Positions 14,801 through 24,316 of a DNA stretch of 64,000 nt are shown in pieces. The notes under the pieces were generated by a model, which saw only the letters and a list, made by a program, of their open reading frames with translations, was not told where the DNA came from and ran no database searches. The first letter of the stretch is position 1. Each line of letters begins with the position of its first letter. The position numbers were made by a program, and so were the translations under genes. The stretch is taken from the NCBI RefSeq assembly GCF_021650975.2, contig NZ_CP091285.1, forward strand, positions 806,001 to 870,000. Direction: 5' to 3'. This DNA is from Flavobacterium jumunjinense (lineage in GTDB: Bacteria > Bacteroidota > Bacteroidia > Flavobacteriales > Flavobacteriaceae).

Positions 14801-17383
14801 TACATCAAAACGGTTTACTTTATCTGTTTCTAACATTCCATATTTGTTTGGCTCTGGACTTTTTAAACCAACATATGTTTTATATGGAGAAAAACTTGCT
14901 GTTACTACATCGGTACTAAAGTCACCTCCATTTTCGTAGGCTTTAGTTTGCATTACAATTTTCAATTTCCCTGGTGCTTGGTTACTCACTTCAGGGGTTA
15001 AGTTTACATCTGTTTTTCCATTCTCATCCAATTTCCCAGAAAACACATTCACTTCTTCAGTATAAAACTTTCTTACATCATCATCAAAATCATACTTACT
15101 AAATCCTTTAAAAGTAGTTTCTTGTTGTATGAACTTGGCTTGCATTTCCACTTTTAAATTTTTAGCAATCGCTCCATGCAACCAATTTACCTCAACTTTT
15201 CCTTTATTTGTATTATTCCCTGATATTTCGGCATCAGCAAAACTATTCTTAATCTTTAATCGATTAGGCTTAACTGTTTCAATTTTTATTGATTTAAAGA
15301 AGCTCGCTCCTCCAACTGAAACTTTTGCTTCCCAATTACCAGTTATATCAGTATCTCGAGTAGCAATAGTAAAAACGTAATGATTACTTTCGTTATATTT
15401 CTGAACAGATTGATACGTTAATTTTCCTTTTGGATCGGATAATTTAAATTTTATAGGATGAGTTTTCTCTAGTTTACTTTCATTATCATTTAACATAAAT
15501 GCAATATGCAATGTATCTCCTGGCCTCCAGACACCTCTTTCTCCATATATGTATCCTTTCAGCCCTTTTTGAAGTGTTTCTCCACCTACTTCAAAATTAC
15601 TAACAGATAAAGATTGACCTTCGTCTAAACGAACATAGGTTGTGTTATTATCTTTAGTAACAATTGCGAAATAGGCATATTTTTTAACATCTACAGTTGC
15701 TATTCCTTCTGCATTTGTTTTTGTTGTTGCTAATTTTTGTTGTTGAAAATCATATAAATCTATAGTCGCATCAGCTACCGTATTTGTTGAGATTATATCA
15801 TTCACTGCAAAAAAGTAAGATCCGTTTTCTCCTCTTTTTGCAATCACACCTAAATCGGTAGCAATTACATTAGTTGCAATTACTGTTCTATAATAGTAGG
15901 AATTTGTACATGGATCTTCTCGATCATTCCAATTATAATCGTCATAATCATAATAATAGTCATCATAATAATACCCCTCATTACTACGCACTTCCTCTTC
16001 CTCAAAATTCTCATTATCTTCTTCTATTTCAACTTCTTCAGATGCTGCACATTTGTATAATGAATATTTCTTTTTAAAATCTATTTCCACTCTATAAATA
16101 GCACCAGGTTCTGGATTGATAATTTTAGACAAGTCTAACGCATAAGCTCCCCATTTGCTATAATTAATCAGATTGCTTTTCTTTAAAATTATTTTCTGTT
16201 TTGCAATTGGAGTAGCAACTTTTCTTAGGTTTTGATTACCACTTATTTGATTATCTTGAAGAAACTGAAGAATATTATTTTTGTGAATTTTATAAATTTT
16301 AACGTCTATTGCTTTTAGGTTTACTGCTTCAAAATTTATTTTTAAATTATTGGAACTTGGTAATATTGAACCACTTTTTATAAAACGAATTGCTGGTTTA
16401 ATTTGTTCGAATGAAATTTTTTCAGAAAAATTTTGCTTCATTTTATAACCACTCTCACTTTGAATTCCTTGAAAGACCTCAACTAATAATTCTCCTTTTA
16501 ATGATTCTGAAAAATATACTTTCAATAAATTTCCAGCTGTTGAAAACTTCAAATCACTTGCTGATTCTACATCTATCAATCCGTTTAGGTCTTGACCTTT
16601 CTTCAATGGATCAGAAAAATTCAACAATAATACTTGATTGTTATCCTCTTGAACTTCTGCGCTAATTATTTTAAAATTATTTTTCCCAGGAACTTCATAA
16701 TCTAACTTTCCAGTTTGATCAATATTAAATTCTTTTCCACTCCATTTAATTTCAATCTTGCTATCATCTTCTAACCTTTGAATACTGTCAATTACAAACT
16801 TAAATTCTTTAGATGTACTTAATTCTTTATTAATTTTTACTTTAAGTGATTTTCCGTTTTGGTTTACAGTTACTAATTTTGATGCAATATCAACATCTAA
16901 ATCATCACTTGTAGTTATAATTCCATTTAAATAGGAATAATTCTTATTGTAGGATTGTAAATCTAAAGTGGAAACCATAAAATCTTGTTTTACGGTTTTC
17001 AAAGTAAAATTAAATTCTTTCAATTCTTTTGGAACTTCCTTAATTTCTGAAAGATGAAGTGTTACTTGATACTCTTTATTTGACTCTAATGGTTTTGTTG
17101 GCACAAAAGCAAGTGTATTTGTAGATAGTGCAATCACTTTTCCATCTACACTTGGGTTAACCGAAAACAAATCTTCATCGAGTTCTTTTTTAGGAGTCCA
17201 ATCTGCATTATCAAATGCTAAAACCACTCTAACATCACTATTAGACGAAATTAATCCAGAACTAAAATTTAGTATATAATCTTTATAAAGAGAATAATCA
17301 GAATTGAAATCTTTACTATCTTTTGAACAAGATACAATTAGAACCAAAATTAAAGCTAACTTTAAAAGTCGAGAAATTTTCAT
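11873..17383 (-). CDS. Bacterial alpha-2-macroglobulin lipoprotein (YfhM/ECAM-like)
   Basis: Periplasmic or membrane-anchored broad-range protease trap of 1836 residues. The signal peptide ends in the lipobox LIVSC, so the Cys is lipidated. Several MG (macroglobulin) domains come first; the bait and A2M domains follow, then the thioester motif GCVEQ (about 1391-1395) in the alpha-helical toroid, and a C-terminal receptor-like domain. A Tyr/Asp/Glu-rich insertion near residues 450-500 is unusual. It overlaps pbpC by 25 bp, consistent with a shared envelope-defence role. The gene upstream (tadA) ends 93 bp away, so a promoter may lie between them; a TATCTTTA near-match is present. Confidence 0.95.
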   Translation of the reverse strand: MKISRLLKLALILVLIVSCSKDSKDFNSDYSLYKDYILNFSSGLISSNSDVRVVLAFDNADWTPKKELDEDLFSVNPSVDGKVIALSTNTLAFVPTKPLESNKEYQVTLHLSEIKEVPKELKEFNFTLKTVKQDFMVSTLDLQSYNKNYSYLNGIITTSDDLDVDIASKLVTVNQNGKSLKVKINKELSTSKEFKFVIDSIQRLEDDSKIEIKWSGKEFNIDQTGKLDYEVPGKNNFKIISAEVQEDNNQVLLLNFSDPLKKGQDLNGLIDVESASDLKFSTAGNLLKVYFSESLKGELLVEVFQGIQSESGYKMKQNFSEKISFEQIKPAIRFIKSGSILPSSNNLKINFEAVNLKAIDVKIYKIHKNNILQFLQDNQISGNQNLRKVATPIAKQKIILKKSNLINYSKWGAYALDLSKIINPEPGAIYRVEIDFKKKYSLYKCAASEEVEIEEDNENFEEEEVRSNEGYYYDDYYYDYDDYNWNDREDPCTNSYYYRTVIATNVIATDLGVIAKRGENGSYFFAVNDIISTNTVADATIDLYDFQQQKLATTKTNAEGIATVDVKKYAYFAIVTKDNNTTYVRLDEGQSLSVSNFEVGGETLQKGLKGYIYGERGVWRPGDTLHIAFMLNDNESKLEKTHPIKFKLSDPKGKLTYQSVQKYNESNHYVFTIATRDTDITGNWEAKVSVGGASFFKSIKIETVKPNRLKIKNSFADAEISGNNTNKGKVEVNWLHGAIAKNLKVEMQAKFIQQETTFKGFSKYDFDDDVRKFYTEEVNVFSGKLDENGKTDVNLTPEVSNQAPGKLKIVMQTKAYENGGDFSTDVVTASFSPYKTYVGLKSPEPNKYGMLETDKVNRFDVVTLSEYGKPKAVRNLKVYVYKVEWRWWWNSDGDDLARYNSDNVTTAYKQYNISTNNTGKGSFQFSVPEGDWGRYLIRVVDPSDNHATSITSIIDWPYWSGKTKSGDGTTANMLVFASDKEKHNVGEKAIVSFPSTAGGRALLSLENGSKVVKTLWTNTTQGETKVEIPVTSDMAPNVYVNITLLKPHGQTVSDTPIRMYGIIPIEVVDKNTVLEPKIEMPSVLRPEQKATIKVSEKNGKEMTYTVAVVDEGLLDLTRFKTPNAWDKFYSKQALGVKTWDVYDDVIGAYGGKINQIFSVGGDEDLGGSNAKKANRFKPVVIYLGPFKLEKGQTKSHTIDMPNYVGSVRTMVVAAEVKTNAYGSAETATPVRNPLMVLASVPRKISPNEKITLPVTVFAMEKNIKNVTVQVKTNNGIRVLESSKQQVTFNSPDEKMIYFSLEVGDVTGLGKIEVIATSGSEKASFPVEIDIVNPNPETTVFVDLVLEPNSTKSINWATFGVNGTNKAQLEVSSFPTIDFNRRLKYLIQYPHGCVEQTTSSVFPQLYLADVVAIDDTKKQQIQKNVNNGIQRLNSFQTSSGGLSYWPGSTYSDDWGTSYAGHFMIEAEKKGYVLPSGFKQRWISYQKNQAKQWRLNERYHNDFSQAYRLYTLALAGSADLGSMNRLRETIGISDESKLRLAAAYALIGQKNAALKIINTVSSFDYDASTRYYYYGSEDRNRAMLLETYLLVDDKTKAFQLANKLAKNLSSNQYMSTQTTAYALYAMSKFAIKNGGKGVSAQISFNGKSENLVTQKSVIDKTLAVKKGNYSITVKNNNSNTIYVRVLNSGVLPIGEEKEMHKNLDVVTSYKTKSGASINLNQVQQGTEIVAQVVIRNTSSERIENVALTQIVPSGFEIMNSRFTDFGSYAENKADYIDIRDDRTNFYFDLKAGETRVFTILLNASYLGDYYLPGIQCEAMYDDNYVARDKGQWIKIIKE

Positions 17384-17476
17384 AGAAACAAGAATTAAAA
17401 GAAAAAATAATAAGAATATATTTTGTAGAAATATTCCTTAAAGATACTATTATTTTTAATAATATGAAGTCGGTTC

Positions 17477-17917
17477 TTAACGTTTTGCTCTAAAAAAAAC
17501 TCTCATTAACAATGCACATTCTTTTTCAAGCACACCCGACACTACTTTTGTTTTTGGATGGAGCTGTGTACCCATTTTCACATACCCCCTACTTTCATCT
17601 GAAGCTCCATAAACAATTTTAGAAATCTGACTCCAATACAATGCCCCCGCACACATTTGACAAGGCTCTAAAGTTACATATAACGTACAATCTTTCAAAT
17701 ACTTACCCCCTAAGTAATTTGCAGCACTTGTAATAGATTGCATTTCAGCATGTGCAGTTACGTCATTAAGTAATTCTGTTAAATTATGATTTCTAGCAAT
17801 TATTTTATTATCTATAACAACAATTGCTCCAACAGGAATTTCGCCTTTTTCGAAAGCAGTTTCAGCTTCAAAAAGAGCCTTTCTCATAAAATACTCATCT
17901 GTAAAAATGTTTTCCAT
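17477..17917 (-). CDS. tadA: tRNA-specific adenosine deaminase TadA
   Basis: Converts A34 to inosine in tRNA-Arg(ACG). 146 residues, the usual length. The zinc and catalytic motif is H56-A-E58 and the second zinc motif is P85-C86-Q-M-C89, both intact. The N-terminal EYFMRKALFEAETAFEKGEIPVGA is characteristic of the family. Start ATG at 17917. It is preceded by the terminator of the DUF4407 gene, so it has its own promoter. Confidence 0.96.
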   Translation of the reverse strand: MENIFTDEYFMRKALFEAETAFEKGEIPVGAIVVIDNKIIARNHNLTELLNDVTAHAEMQSITSAANYLGGKYLKDCTLYVTLEPCQMCAGALYWSQISKIVYGASDESRGYVKMGTQLHPKTKVVSGVLEKECALLMRVFFRAKR

Positions 17918-17957
17918 TTTTCAAAATTAACAATTTTTCAATTTAACTATAAAAAGA

Positions 17958-17996
17958 AAAGACCATTTCGAATAAAACATATTCAAAATGGTCTTT
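17958..17996. terminator. Terminator between the DUF4407 gene and tadA
   Basis: A 17-bp inverted repeat with one mismatch: AAAGACCATTT at 17958 onward pairs with AAATGGTCTTT ending at 17996, around a 5-nt loop. On the minus strand it ends the DUF4407 transcript. Confidence 0.8.
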
Positions 17997-18014
17997 AATA
18001 AAATCTACACAATC

Positions 18015-19115
18015 TTAAAGCGATTTCTTTTGTTTTTCTATAAAACCATCAGCTTGTAACCTTAATAGTTCTATTGCTTTTTGTTTTTTATAATTATACA
18101 ATTCTTTATCTTCTTTTATATCAGCATAAACTCTATCATAAATCTCTGCATCTGTAACCAATTGAAGACCACTTTGGTGTTTATTTTGAGCAAGCATATT
18201 CAAGATCGCCATTTCATTGTCCTCGATTTTAAAATCATATTCTCCTTTTGGCGATAATAATTTGGCAATTATTGGTGATGTTTCGATAGCAAGAAACAAC
18301 AACATTATGAAAAAAGAAGGCAACCAAGGTAATTTATTTAATGCATTAATTCTAGCCATTAAACCATCAAACCCTTCAATTATTGGTTGTGTTTCTGATA
18401 CTTTTTTATCTAAATCGGCTTGTAATTCTTTTGCCTTAATTTCTAAACTCGCAATTTTTGATTGATTAGTTTCTTTCAATATAGCCAAATCTTTTAAAGC
18501 TGAATCATGTTTATCTCGCTTCTCTTTATAAACCGGTCCTTTACCTAGTTTTTTTGTCCCTGAAGTTCCTTCCGCCTCTGTTATAAAAACAGCATACAAA
18601 TCATTTACTTCTTTTTCTTTTTTCAAAACATCTGACTTTAAACTATCTATTTGTGATTTATTTTTATCTAAGTCTGTCTGAAAATAATTTGCAACTTCTT
18701 TTTTATTATTTAAAGCCATTGCGTTTTTTTCTTTCAACAGAACTGTATTTATTTCCTTTTCAAAAATTTTAATTTCTAAAGGTTTTGAAATGACAATTGC
18801 GATAATAATTGCCAATATTATTCTTGGAGTAGCTTGAAGTAATTCACTTTTAAAATCATTTCTTTTCTTTATTGTCGAAACAATAAATCGGTCTAAATTA
18901 AAAATTAGCAAACCCCAAACTAGACCAAAAGCTGTAGCTTTGTAAACATTGTCGAAAACAGTATACAAAGCAAAACTACCAGCGATAAATGCCATTACTG
19001 CCGTAAAAAAAACAGTAGCCCCAATACCTGCATATTTGTTTTGTTCCCCATTAGAGCAAGACTGAATTAAATCTTTGTCTGCCCCCGAGCAAAGAATGAA
19101 AAATTGTTTTATCAT
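18015..19115 (-). CDS. DUF4407 domain membrane protein
   Basis: Unknown function; 366 residues. The N-terminal half has three hydrophobic helices (about 33-55, 60-80 and 90-108). A long charged, coiled-coil-forming segment follows (about 125-250, rich in K, D, E, L heptads), then another membrane helix (about 265-285) and a cytoplasmic tail. The overall plan matches DUF4407 proteins found widely in Bacteroidetes. A TATATTTG promoter element lies 57 bp upstream of the ATG. No enzymatic motif is visible and the neighbours give no hint. Confidence 0.85.
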   Translation of the reverse strand: MIKQFFILCSGADKDLIQSCSNGEQNKYAGIGATVFFTAVMAFIAGSFALYTVFDNVYKATAFGLVWGLLIFNLDRFIVSTIKKRNDFKSELLQATPRIILAIIIAIVISKPLEIKIFEKEINTVLLKEKNAMALNNKKEVANYFQTDLDKNKSQIDSLKSDVLKKEKEVNDLYAVFITEAEGTSGTKKLGKGPVYKEKRDKHDSALKDLAILKETNQSKIASLEIKAKELQADLDKKVSETQPIIEGFDGLMARINALNKLPWLPSFFIMLLFLAIETSPIIAKLLSPKGEYDFKIEDNEMAILNMLAQNKHQSGLQLVTDAEIYDRVYADIKEDKELYNYKKQKAIELLRLQADGFIEKQKKSL

Positions 19116-19171
19116 GATGATTGATTTTTTACTGAAATGTATTCAGTAGGATTGATTGATGATGATTAGTA

Positions 19172-19179
19172 CAAATATA
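19172..19179 (-). promoter_or_regulatory. Bacteroidetes -7 element TATATTTG before the DUF4407 gene
   Basis: Exact TAnnTTTG match on the minus strand, leaving a leader of about 50 nt before the ATG at 19115. Confidence 0.6.
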
Positions 19180-19342
19180 ACACCAAATGTTTCAGGTTAT
19201 TGTTAAAATGTTGGTAATTTGAACTTTATAAATCAAATAAATATCTTTAAAAAAGAGCATAATATAATTAGCACATTCTGTGTACCTAGCTAGAAAACCA
19301 CAATACATAGAAAGATAAGCAATCAACACAGGCATTTTCTTC

Positions 19343-19374
19343 AATAAAAAACCCTCACAAATTAATGTAAGGGT
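19343..19374 (-). terminator. Terminator downstream of ahcY
   Basis: ACCCTCACA (19351-19359) pairs with TGTAAGGGT (19366-19374) with one mismatch. On the minus strand it is followed by T's. The rest of the 289-bp gap between ahcY and the DUF4407 gene holds only that gene's promoter; I see nothing else. Confidence 0.75.
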
Positions 19375-19404
19375 CTAAAATTTATTTCAACTAATCGTTT
19401 AAAA

Positions 19405-20721
19405 CTAGTATCTGTAATATTCTGGTTTGAATGGACCTTCTACTGGTACACCAATATATTTCGCTTGGTCATCACGTAAAACTTCTAATTCAACACCTAA
19501 CTTAGCTAAGTGTAAAGCTGCAACTTTTTCATCTAAATGTTTTGGCAACATATAAACTTCATTTTTATAAGCAGCAGTGTTAGTCCATAATTCTAATTGA
19601 GCTAACGTTTGGTTAGTAAATGAATTACTCATTACAAAACTTGGGTGACCAGTAGCACATCCTAAATTTACTAAACGACCTTCAGCTAAAATGATAATAT
19701 CCTTCCCATTGATAGTATATTTATCAACCTGAGGTTTAATTTCATTCTTAGTAGCTCCATGATTTTTATTCAACCAAGCCATGTCAATTTCATTATCGAA
19801 ATGTCCAATATTACAAACGATAGTTTTATCTTTCATCTGCTCAAAGTGCGAACCTAAGATAATATCTTTATTTCCAGTAGTTGTAATAATAATATCTGCA
19901 TTACCAACAACTGTATCTAATCTTTTAACTTCAAAACCGTCCATTGCAGCTTGTAGCGCACAAATTGGGTCAATTTCAGTAACTGTTACAATTGAACCAG
20001 CACCTTTAAATGAAGCAGCAGTACCTTTTCCTACATCTCCATAACCACAAACAACAACTCTTTTACCAGCTAGCATAATATCTGTCGCTCTTCTTACAGC
20101 GTCAACAGCAGATTCTTTACATCCGTATTTATTATCAAATTTAGATTTTGTTACTGAATCATTAACATTAATTGCTGGAATATGTAATGTTCCGTTTTGC
20201 ATTCTTTCATATAAACGGTGAACTCCTGTAGTAGTTTCTTCAGACAAACCTTTGATTTCCTTGATTAATTCTGGGAAACGGTCAAAAACCATGTTAGTCA
20301 AATCTCCACCATCATCTAAGATCATATTTAATGGCTTTCTATCTTCTCCAAACCATAAAGTTTGTTCAATACACCAATCAAATTCTTCTTCATTCAAACC
20401 TTTCCATGCATAAACAGGAATACCTGCAGCAGCAATTGCAGCAGCGGCATGATCTTGTGTTGAAAAAATATTGCATGAACTCCAAGTTACATCTGCACCT
20501 AAAGCTACTAAAGTTTCAATTAATACAGCAGTTTGAATAGTCATGTGTAAACATCCTGCAATTCTAGCTCCTTTTAATGGTTTGCTTTCGCCAAATTCAG
20601 TTCTTAAAGCCATTAAACCTGGCATTTCAGCTTCAGCTAATTCAATTTCTTTTCTTCCCCAATCTGCTAAAGTAATATCTTTTACTTTATAAGGTACATA
20701 AGTTGTCGTATTTGAACTCAT
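19405..20721 (-). CDS. ahcY: Adenosylhomocysteinase
   Basis: Hydrolyses S-adenosylhomocysteine to adenosine and homocysteine in the methyl cycle, cytosolic, NAD-dependent. 438 residues, full length. The substrate domain is followed by a Rossmann fold with [10 protein letters not shown] (about residues 226-235). The C-terminal PDxxKYIGVP-type signature is seen as [22 protein letters not shown], with the final Tyr that completes the neighbouring subunit's NAD site. Single gene with its own TATATTTG promoter and terminator. Confidence 0.98.
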   Translation of the reverse strand: MSSNTTTYVPYKVKDITLADWGRKEIELAEAEMPGLMALRTEFGESKPLKGARIAGCLHMTIQTAVLIETLVALGADVTWSSCNIFSTQDHAAAAIAAAGIPVYAWKGLNEEEFDWCIEQTLWFGEDRKPLNMILDDGGDLTNMVFDRFPELIKEIKGLSEETTTGVHRLYERMQNGTLHIPAINVNDSVTKSKFDNKYGCKESAVDAVRRATDIMLAGKRVVVCGYGDVGKGTAASFKGAGSIVTVTEIDPICALQAAMDGFEVKRLDTVVGNADIIITTTGNKDIILGSHFEQMKDKTIVCNIGHFDNEIDMAWLNKNHGATKNEIKPQVDKYTINGKDIIILAEGRLVNLGCATGHPSFVMSNSFTNQTLAQLELWTNTAAYKNEVYMLPKHLDEKVAALHLAKLGVELEVLRDDQAKYIGVPVEGPFKPEYYRY

Positions 20722-20754
20722 CTATTGTATATTTGTATTATTAATTTCAAAACA

Positions 20755-20762
20755 CAAATATA
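20755..20762 (-). promoter_or_regulatory. Bacteroidetes -7 element TATATTTG before ahcY
   Basis: Exact TAnnTTTG match on the minus strand, about 34 bp upstream of the ahcY start. The -33 element is not clear. Confidence 0.6.
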
Positions 20763-20849
20763 CAAAAACGAAACTTATTTTTTTACTATTACAAAGTATT
20801 TTATGATTTGTTAATGTATACAAGGAACTGAATTTCAGTATAATATTAG

Positions 20850-21482
20850 ATGGGATTATTTAAAAGAATAAATTATTTTCAAGACTCAACTCTCTGGATA
20901 TGGAAAGTTGAAGAAGAATACGACCTTTTATTTCAAAGTGTTACATTAAAAAACAACTCTTTAGAAAGATTGAAAGGGATGAAATCTGAAAGCCATCAAA
21001 AAGGTTTTTTAGCAGTTAGAATGTTATTACAAGAGGCTGGCTATACCGATTTAGATTTATATTATGATGAACACGGAAAGCCTCATTTAAAAGATGGAAA
21101 ACAAATTTCAATAAGTCATTCTCATGCATTTTCTGTCATAATAATTGGCGATACTAAAATCGGAATAGACCTAGAGATTTTAAAAGAAAAAATTGTTACT
21201 ATTGCTCCAAGATTTATGGATATAAATCATCTAAAAAACTTAGAGTCAAAAGATCAAATAAAGAAAGCTACAGTAATTTGGGGAATTAAAGAATCTATTT
21301 TTAAAATAAAAAACGAAAAAGGAATTAGTTTTCCTGATCATATCTTTGAAAAAGAGTTTAATTTAGAAGACAGTTCAGGAATTGCTCAACTAGTATTCAA
21401 CAATACGACAGAAGAATATTGCTTTTCATTTGAATTTATTGAGAATTATGCTTTAGTTTGTGCTCTTCAAAACAAAAAATGA
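20850..21482 (+). CDS. 4'-phosphopantetheinyl transferase superfamily protein
   Basis: Transfers the phosphopantetheine arm of CoA to a carrier protein. 210 residues, Sfp-like length. The magnesium-binding signature is GIDLEI (about residues 108-113) and the second motif is WGIKESIFK (about 147-155), where W, E and K are conserved. Upstream, SISHSHAF fits the conserved S-H in this family. The stop overlaps the next gene's start (ATGA), so it heads an operon with GGGPS, a PnuC-type transporter, DUF4301 and arfB. The acceptor carrier protein is not evident. Confidence 0.88.
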   Translation: MGLFKRINYFQDSTLWIWKVEEEYDLLFQSVTLKNNSLERLKGMKSESHQKGFLAVRMLLQEAGYTDLDLYYDEHGKPHLKDGKQISISHSHAFSVIIIGDTKIGIDLEILKEKIVTIAPRFMDINHLKNLESKDQIKKATVIWGIKESIFKIKNEKGISFPDHIFEKEFNLEDSSGIAQLVFNNTTEEYCFSFEFIENYALVCALQNKK

Positions 21483-22198
21483 CTTCAATTTACCAAGAAA
21501 TAGTAAGTGCAAAAGTGAATCAAAAAAAACTTTTGGCTATCCTTTTAGATCCTGAAAAAATTTCACTGACTTCTATTAAACCATTGTGTTTATCTATTAA
21601 AACATCTCCTGCAACTCATATTTTCATTGGAGGAAGCACATTTAATGGTAGCAATTTAGATAAAATAATTAGCGAAATAAAAAAATATTGCAACTTACCT
21701 ATCCTTTTATTCCCTGGAGATTACAAACAAATTTCTAATGAAGCAAATGCAGTACTTTTTTTAAGTTTAATATCTGGCAGAAATCCCGAATATTTAATTG
21801 ACCATCAAATAAATGCTGTTCCGATTCTAGAAAAAACAAATTTGGAAATCATACCAACAGCCTATTTACTAATAGAAAGCGGAACCGTTACAGCTGTAGA
21901 GAGGGTTAGTAAAACTGCCCCATTAAAAACTAACGATATAGAACACATTTGTAAAACAGCAAAAGCAGGAGAGTTTTTAGGCAACAAACTAATTTACTTA
22001 GAAGCCGGTAGCGGAGCACAAAAAGCTGTTCCACATGAAATTATTACAGCTGTTTCGAATAAAGTCAATATTCCTCTAATTATTGGAGGAGGAATACGCT
22101 CTTTAGAAGCTATTCAAAAAACTTTTGATGCAGGTGCAGATATTGTAGTAATTGGAACAGCATTTGAAAACGACAATAGATTTTTCAAACATGATTGA
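21479..22198 (+). CDS. Geranylgeranylglyceryl/heptaprenylglyceryl phosphate synthase (PcrB family)
   Basis: TIM-barrel prenyltransferase that joins glycerol-1-phosphate to a polyprenyl diphosphate. The 239-residue frame has LLAILLDPEK near the N-terminus, the phosphate-binding FIGGST, the substrate segment YLEAGSGAQ, and the C-terminal phosphate loops IIGGGIRS and GADIVVIGTAFE. The start at 21479 is chosen because ATG overlaps the previous stop; a frame 7 codons longer lies wholly inside the previous gene. Group II GGGPS enzymes are typical of Bacteroidetes; their product there is not well defined. Confidence 0.92.
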   Translation: MTSIYQEIVSAKVNQKKLLAILLDPEKISLTSIKPLCLSIKTSPATHIFIGGSTFNGSNLDKIISEIKKYCNLPILLFPGDYKQISNEANAVLFLSLISGRNPEYLIDHQINAVPILEKTNLEIIPTAYLLIESGTVTAVERVSKTAPLKTNDIEHICKTAKAGEFLGNKLIYLEAGSGAQKAVPHEIITAVSNKVNIPLIIGGGIRSLEAIQKTFDAGADIVVIGTAFENDNRFFKHD

Positions 22199-22811
22199 TT
22201 TTTTATTTTCTCAATACAACGGATACTCAACACTATTTCTTTGGTTAGAAATAATTGCAGCGACTTTTGGCCTAATCAGTGTATTATTTGCTACAAAAAA
22301 TAATATTTTAGTTTATCCAACTGGAATAATTAGTACAATTCTATATGTTTACCTATTATTCCAATGGGAACTAATTGGAGATATGCTAATTAACGGATAC
22401 TATACCACTATGAGTTTTTATGGTTGGTATCTTTGGTCAAAAAAAAAGGGCGACAATAATGATATTGTATTACCAATAACTAAGATGAATAACAAAGAAA
22501 TCACCCAAGGAGTAGTTATTTTCTTAATTACTACATTATTTGTTGTTGCTATTTATCATTTTTTTAATAAATTTACTTCTTGGGTTGCTTATGTAGACAC
22601 CTTTACAACAGGTATATTCTTCGTAGGCATGTGGCTAATGGCCAAACGCAAAATTGAAAACTGGATATTATGGATTATTGGAGACATTATTTCCATTCCT
22701 TTATATTTCCATAAAGGATATACTTTCACAAGCTTTCAATACCTTATTTTTACAATCATTGCATTTTACGCCTACAAAGAATGGAAACGAAACTTAACAA
22801 ACAAGATTTAG
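22191..22811 (+). CDS. pnuC: PnuC/PnuT-type vitamin transporter
   Basis: Inner-membrane facilitator of the PnuC family (nicotinamide riboside in PnuC, thiamine in PnuT), about 206 residues with 7 hydrophobic helices and a characteristic YPTGIISTILYVYLLFQW segment. The start at 22191 is preferred because it begins the membrane protein and overlaps the previous gene by 8 bp; a longer frame from 22152 would add 13 residues inside GGGPS. A TPP riboswitch with a TonB-dependent receptor lies two genes downstream. In Bacteroidetes that combination usually marks thiamine salvage, so thiamine is the likelier substrate here. This is inference; no ligand residues were checked. Confidence 0.85.
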   Translation: MIDFLFSQYNGYSTLFLWLEIIAATFGLISVLFATKNNILVYPTGIISTILYVYLLFQWELIGDMLINGYYTTMSFYGWYLWSKKKGDNNDIVLPITKMNNKEITQGVVIFLITTLFVVAIYHFFNKFTSWVAYVDTFTTGIFFVGMWLMAKRKIENWILWIIGDIISIPLYFHKGYTFTSFQYLIFTIIAFYAYKEWKRNLTNKI

Positions 22812-24316
22812 AATACATACAAAAAAAAGGAATTTCTATTGAGAAAATCGAACAGCAACTTTTGTTTTTCAAACAAGGTGTTGAAAAAATAAATCTAGAA
22901 AAACCTGCTTTAAAAGGCGATGGAATTTTGAATTTATCTCCAAATGAAAAAGAGAAATTTATTAAAAAATTTGATGATGAAAAAGATAAATTTAATATCC
23001 AAAAATTTATCCCTGCTTCTGGTGCAGCTAGTAGAATGTTCAAATTTTTATCCGAATTTTTATCAAATTACAACCCTGAAGACGAAACGATCAATGCTTA
23101 TATAAATAGAAACAAAAGCAGTGATTTATCTATTTTTTTAATCGGGTTGAAAAATTTTCCGTTTTACACAGAGTTAAGAAATACAGCATACGCTATTTAT
23201 CCAGATTATAAAAACTACGATAGAAACAAACGTGACTATTGCCTAATCAAAACTTTACTATCTACTGATTATTTAAATTTCTCCAACAAACCAAAAGCAA
23301 TATTACCTTTTCATTATAGAGACGGTCGCAATGTCACACCCATTGAAGAGCATTTAGAAGAAACAGCTTTTTACACGAAAAAAGACAAAAAGACAAAATT
23401 GCATTTCACGATTTCAGAAGAACATCTTGACGGTTTTAAAAAAATAGTTTCTCAAAAAGACTCTTTTGACATTACGTTTTCTTATCAAAAGCAACACACA
23501 GATACTATTGCTGTAAACCCAGACAACACTCTTTTTAGAGACAAAAACGACGCTCTTGTTTTTAGACCAGGTGGTCACGGTGCATTAATTGAAAACTTAA
23601 ACAATCTTGACTCTGATATTATTTTTATAAAAAACATTGACAACATTTCTAACAACTATATTGATGACGTTCTAGAAAACAAAAAACTGCTTGGCGGAAT
23701 ATTAATAGAAACTCAAAATCAGGTTTTCGAATACATTAAGATACTTCTCAAAAACAAAGTAACAGATAGCGAATTCTTAAAAATTGAAGAATTTTTAATT
23801 CAAAAACTGAATTGCAGTTTACCCACAAACTACAATAAACTTGCAACCCTAAAAAAAACTGAAACCCTTCTCCAAATTCTAAACAGACCTATTAGAATTT
23901 GCGGAATGGTTAAAAATGAAGGCGAACCTGGTGGAGGTCCATTTTGGGTTAAAGACAAAAACTATAATCTATCACTACAAATTGTTGAAAGTTCACAAAT
24001 TGATTTAACAAATAATCATCAACTAAATATTCTTAAAAATGCTACTCATTTCAACCCTGTAGATTTAGTATGCGGAATAAAAGATTACAAAGGAGAAAAA
24101 TTTAATCTTAATAATTTTATTGACATAAATACAGGTTTCATTGTTGATAAAAACAAAGACGGAAAACCTCTTAAAGGCTATGAACTTCCTGGCTTATGGA
24201 ATGGAGCTATGGCATATTGGACAACCATTTTCGTCGAAGTTCCATTAACAACTTTCAATCCTGTAAAAACGGTAAACGACTTACTAAAACCAGCTCATCA
24301 ACCTAAAAATGAATAA
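22781..24316 (+). CDS. DUF4301 family protein
   Basis: 511-residue cytosolic protein of unknown biochemical role. Family features seen are FIPASGAASRMFKFL near residue 70 (a nucleotidyl-transferase-like loop), PFHYRDGRN, FRPGGHGALIENLN and RICGMVKNEGEPGGGPFWV, with many charged loops and no membrane segments. It overlaps the PnuC-type gene by 31 bp and the arfB gene by 8 bp, so it is translationally coupled to both. I recall DUF4301 next to vitamin transport genes in flavobacteria; a sugar-nucleotide-type transferase is possible but unproven. Confidence 0.85.
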   Translation: METKLNKQDLEYIQKKGISIEKIEQQLLFFKQGVEKINLEKPALKGDGILNLSPNEKEKFIKKFDDEKDKFNIQKFIPASGAASRMFKFLSEFLSNYNPEDETINAYINRNKSSDLSIFLIGLKNFPFYTELRNTAYAIYPDYKNYDRNKRDYCLIKTLLSTDYLNFSNKPKAILPFHYRDGRNVTPIEEHLEETAFYTKKDKKTKLHFTISEEHLDGFKKIVSQKDSFDITFSYQKQHTDTIAVNPDNTLFRDKNDALVFRPGGHGALIENLNNLDSDIIFIKNIDNISNNYIDDVLENKKLLGGILIETQNQVFEYIKILLKNKVTDSEFLKIEEFLIQKLNCSLPTNYNKLATLKKTETLLQILNRPIRICGMVKNEGEPGGGPFWVKDKNYNLSLQIVESSQIDLTNNHQLNILKNATHFNPVDLVCGIKDYKGEKFNLNNFIDINTGFIVDKNKDGKPLKGYELPGLWNGAMAYWTTIFVEVPLTTFNPVKTVNDLLKPAHQPKNE

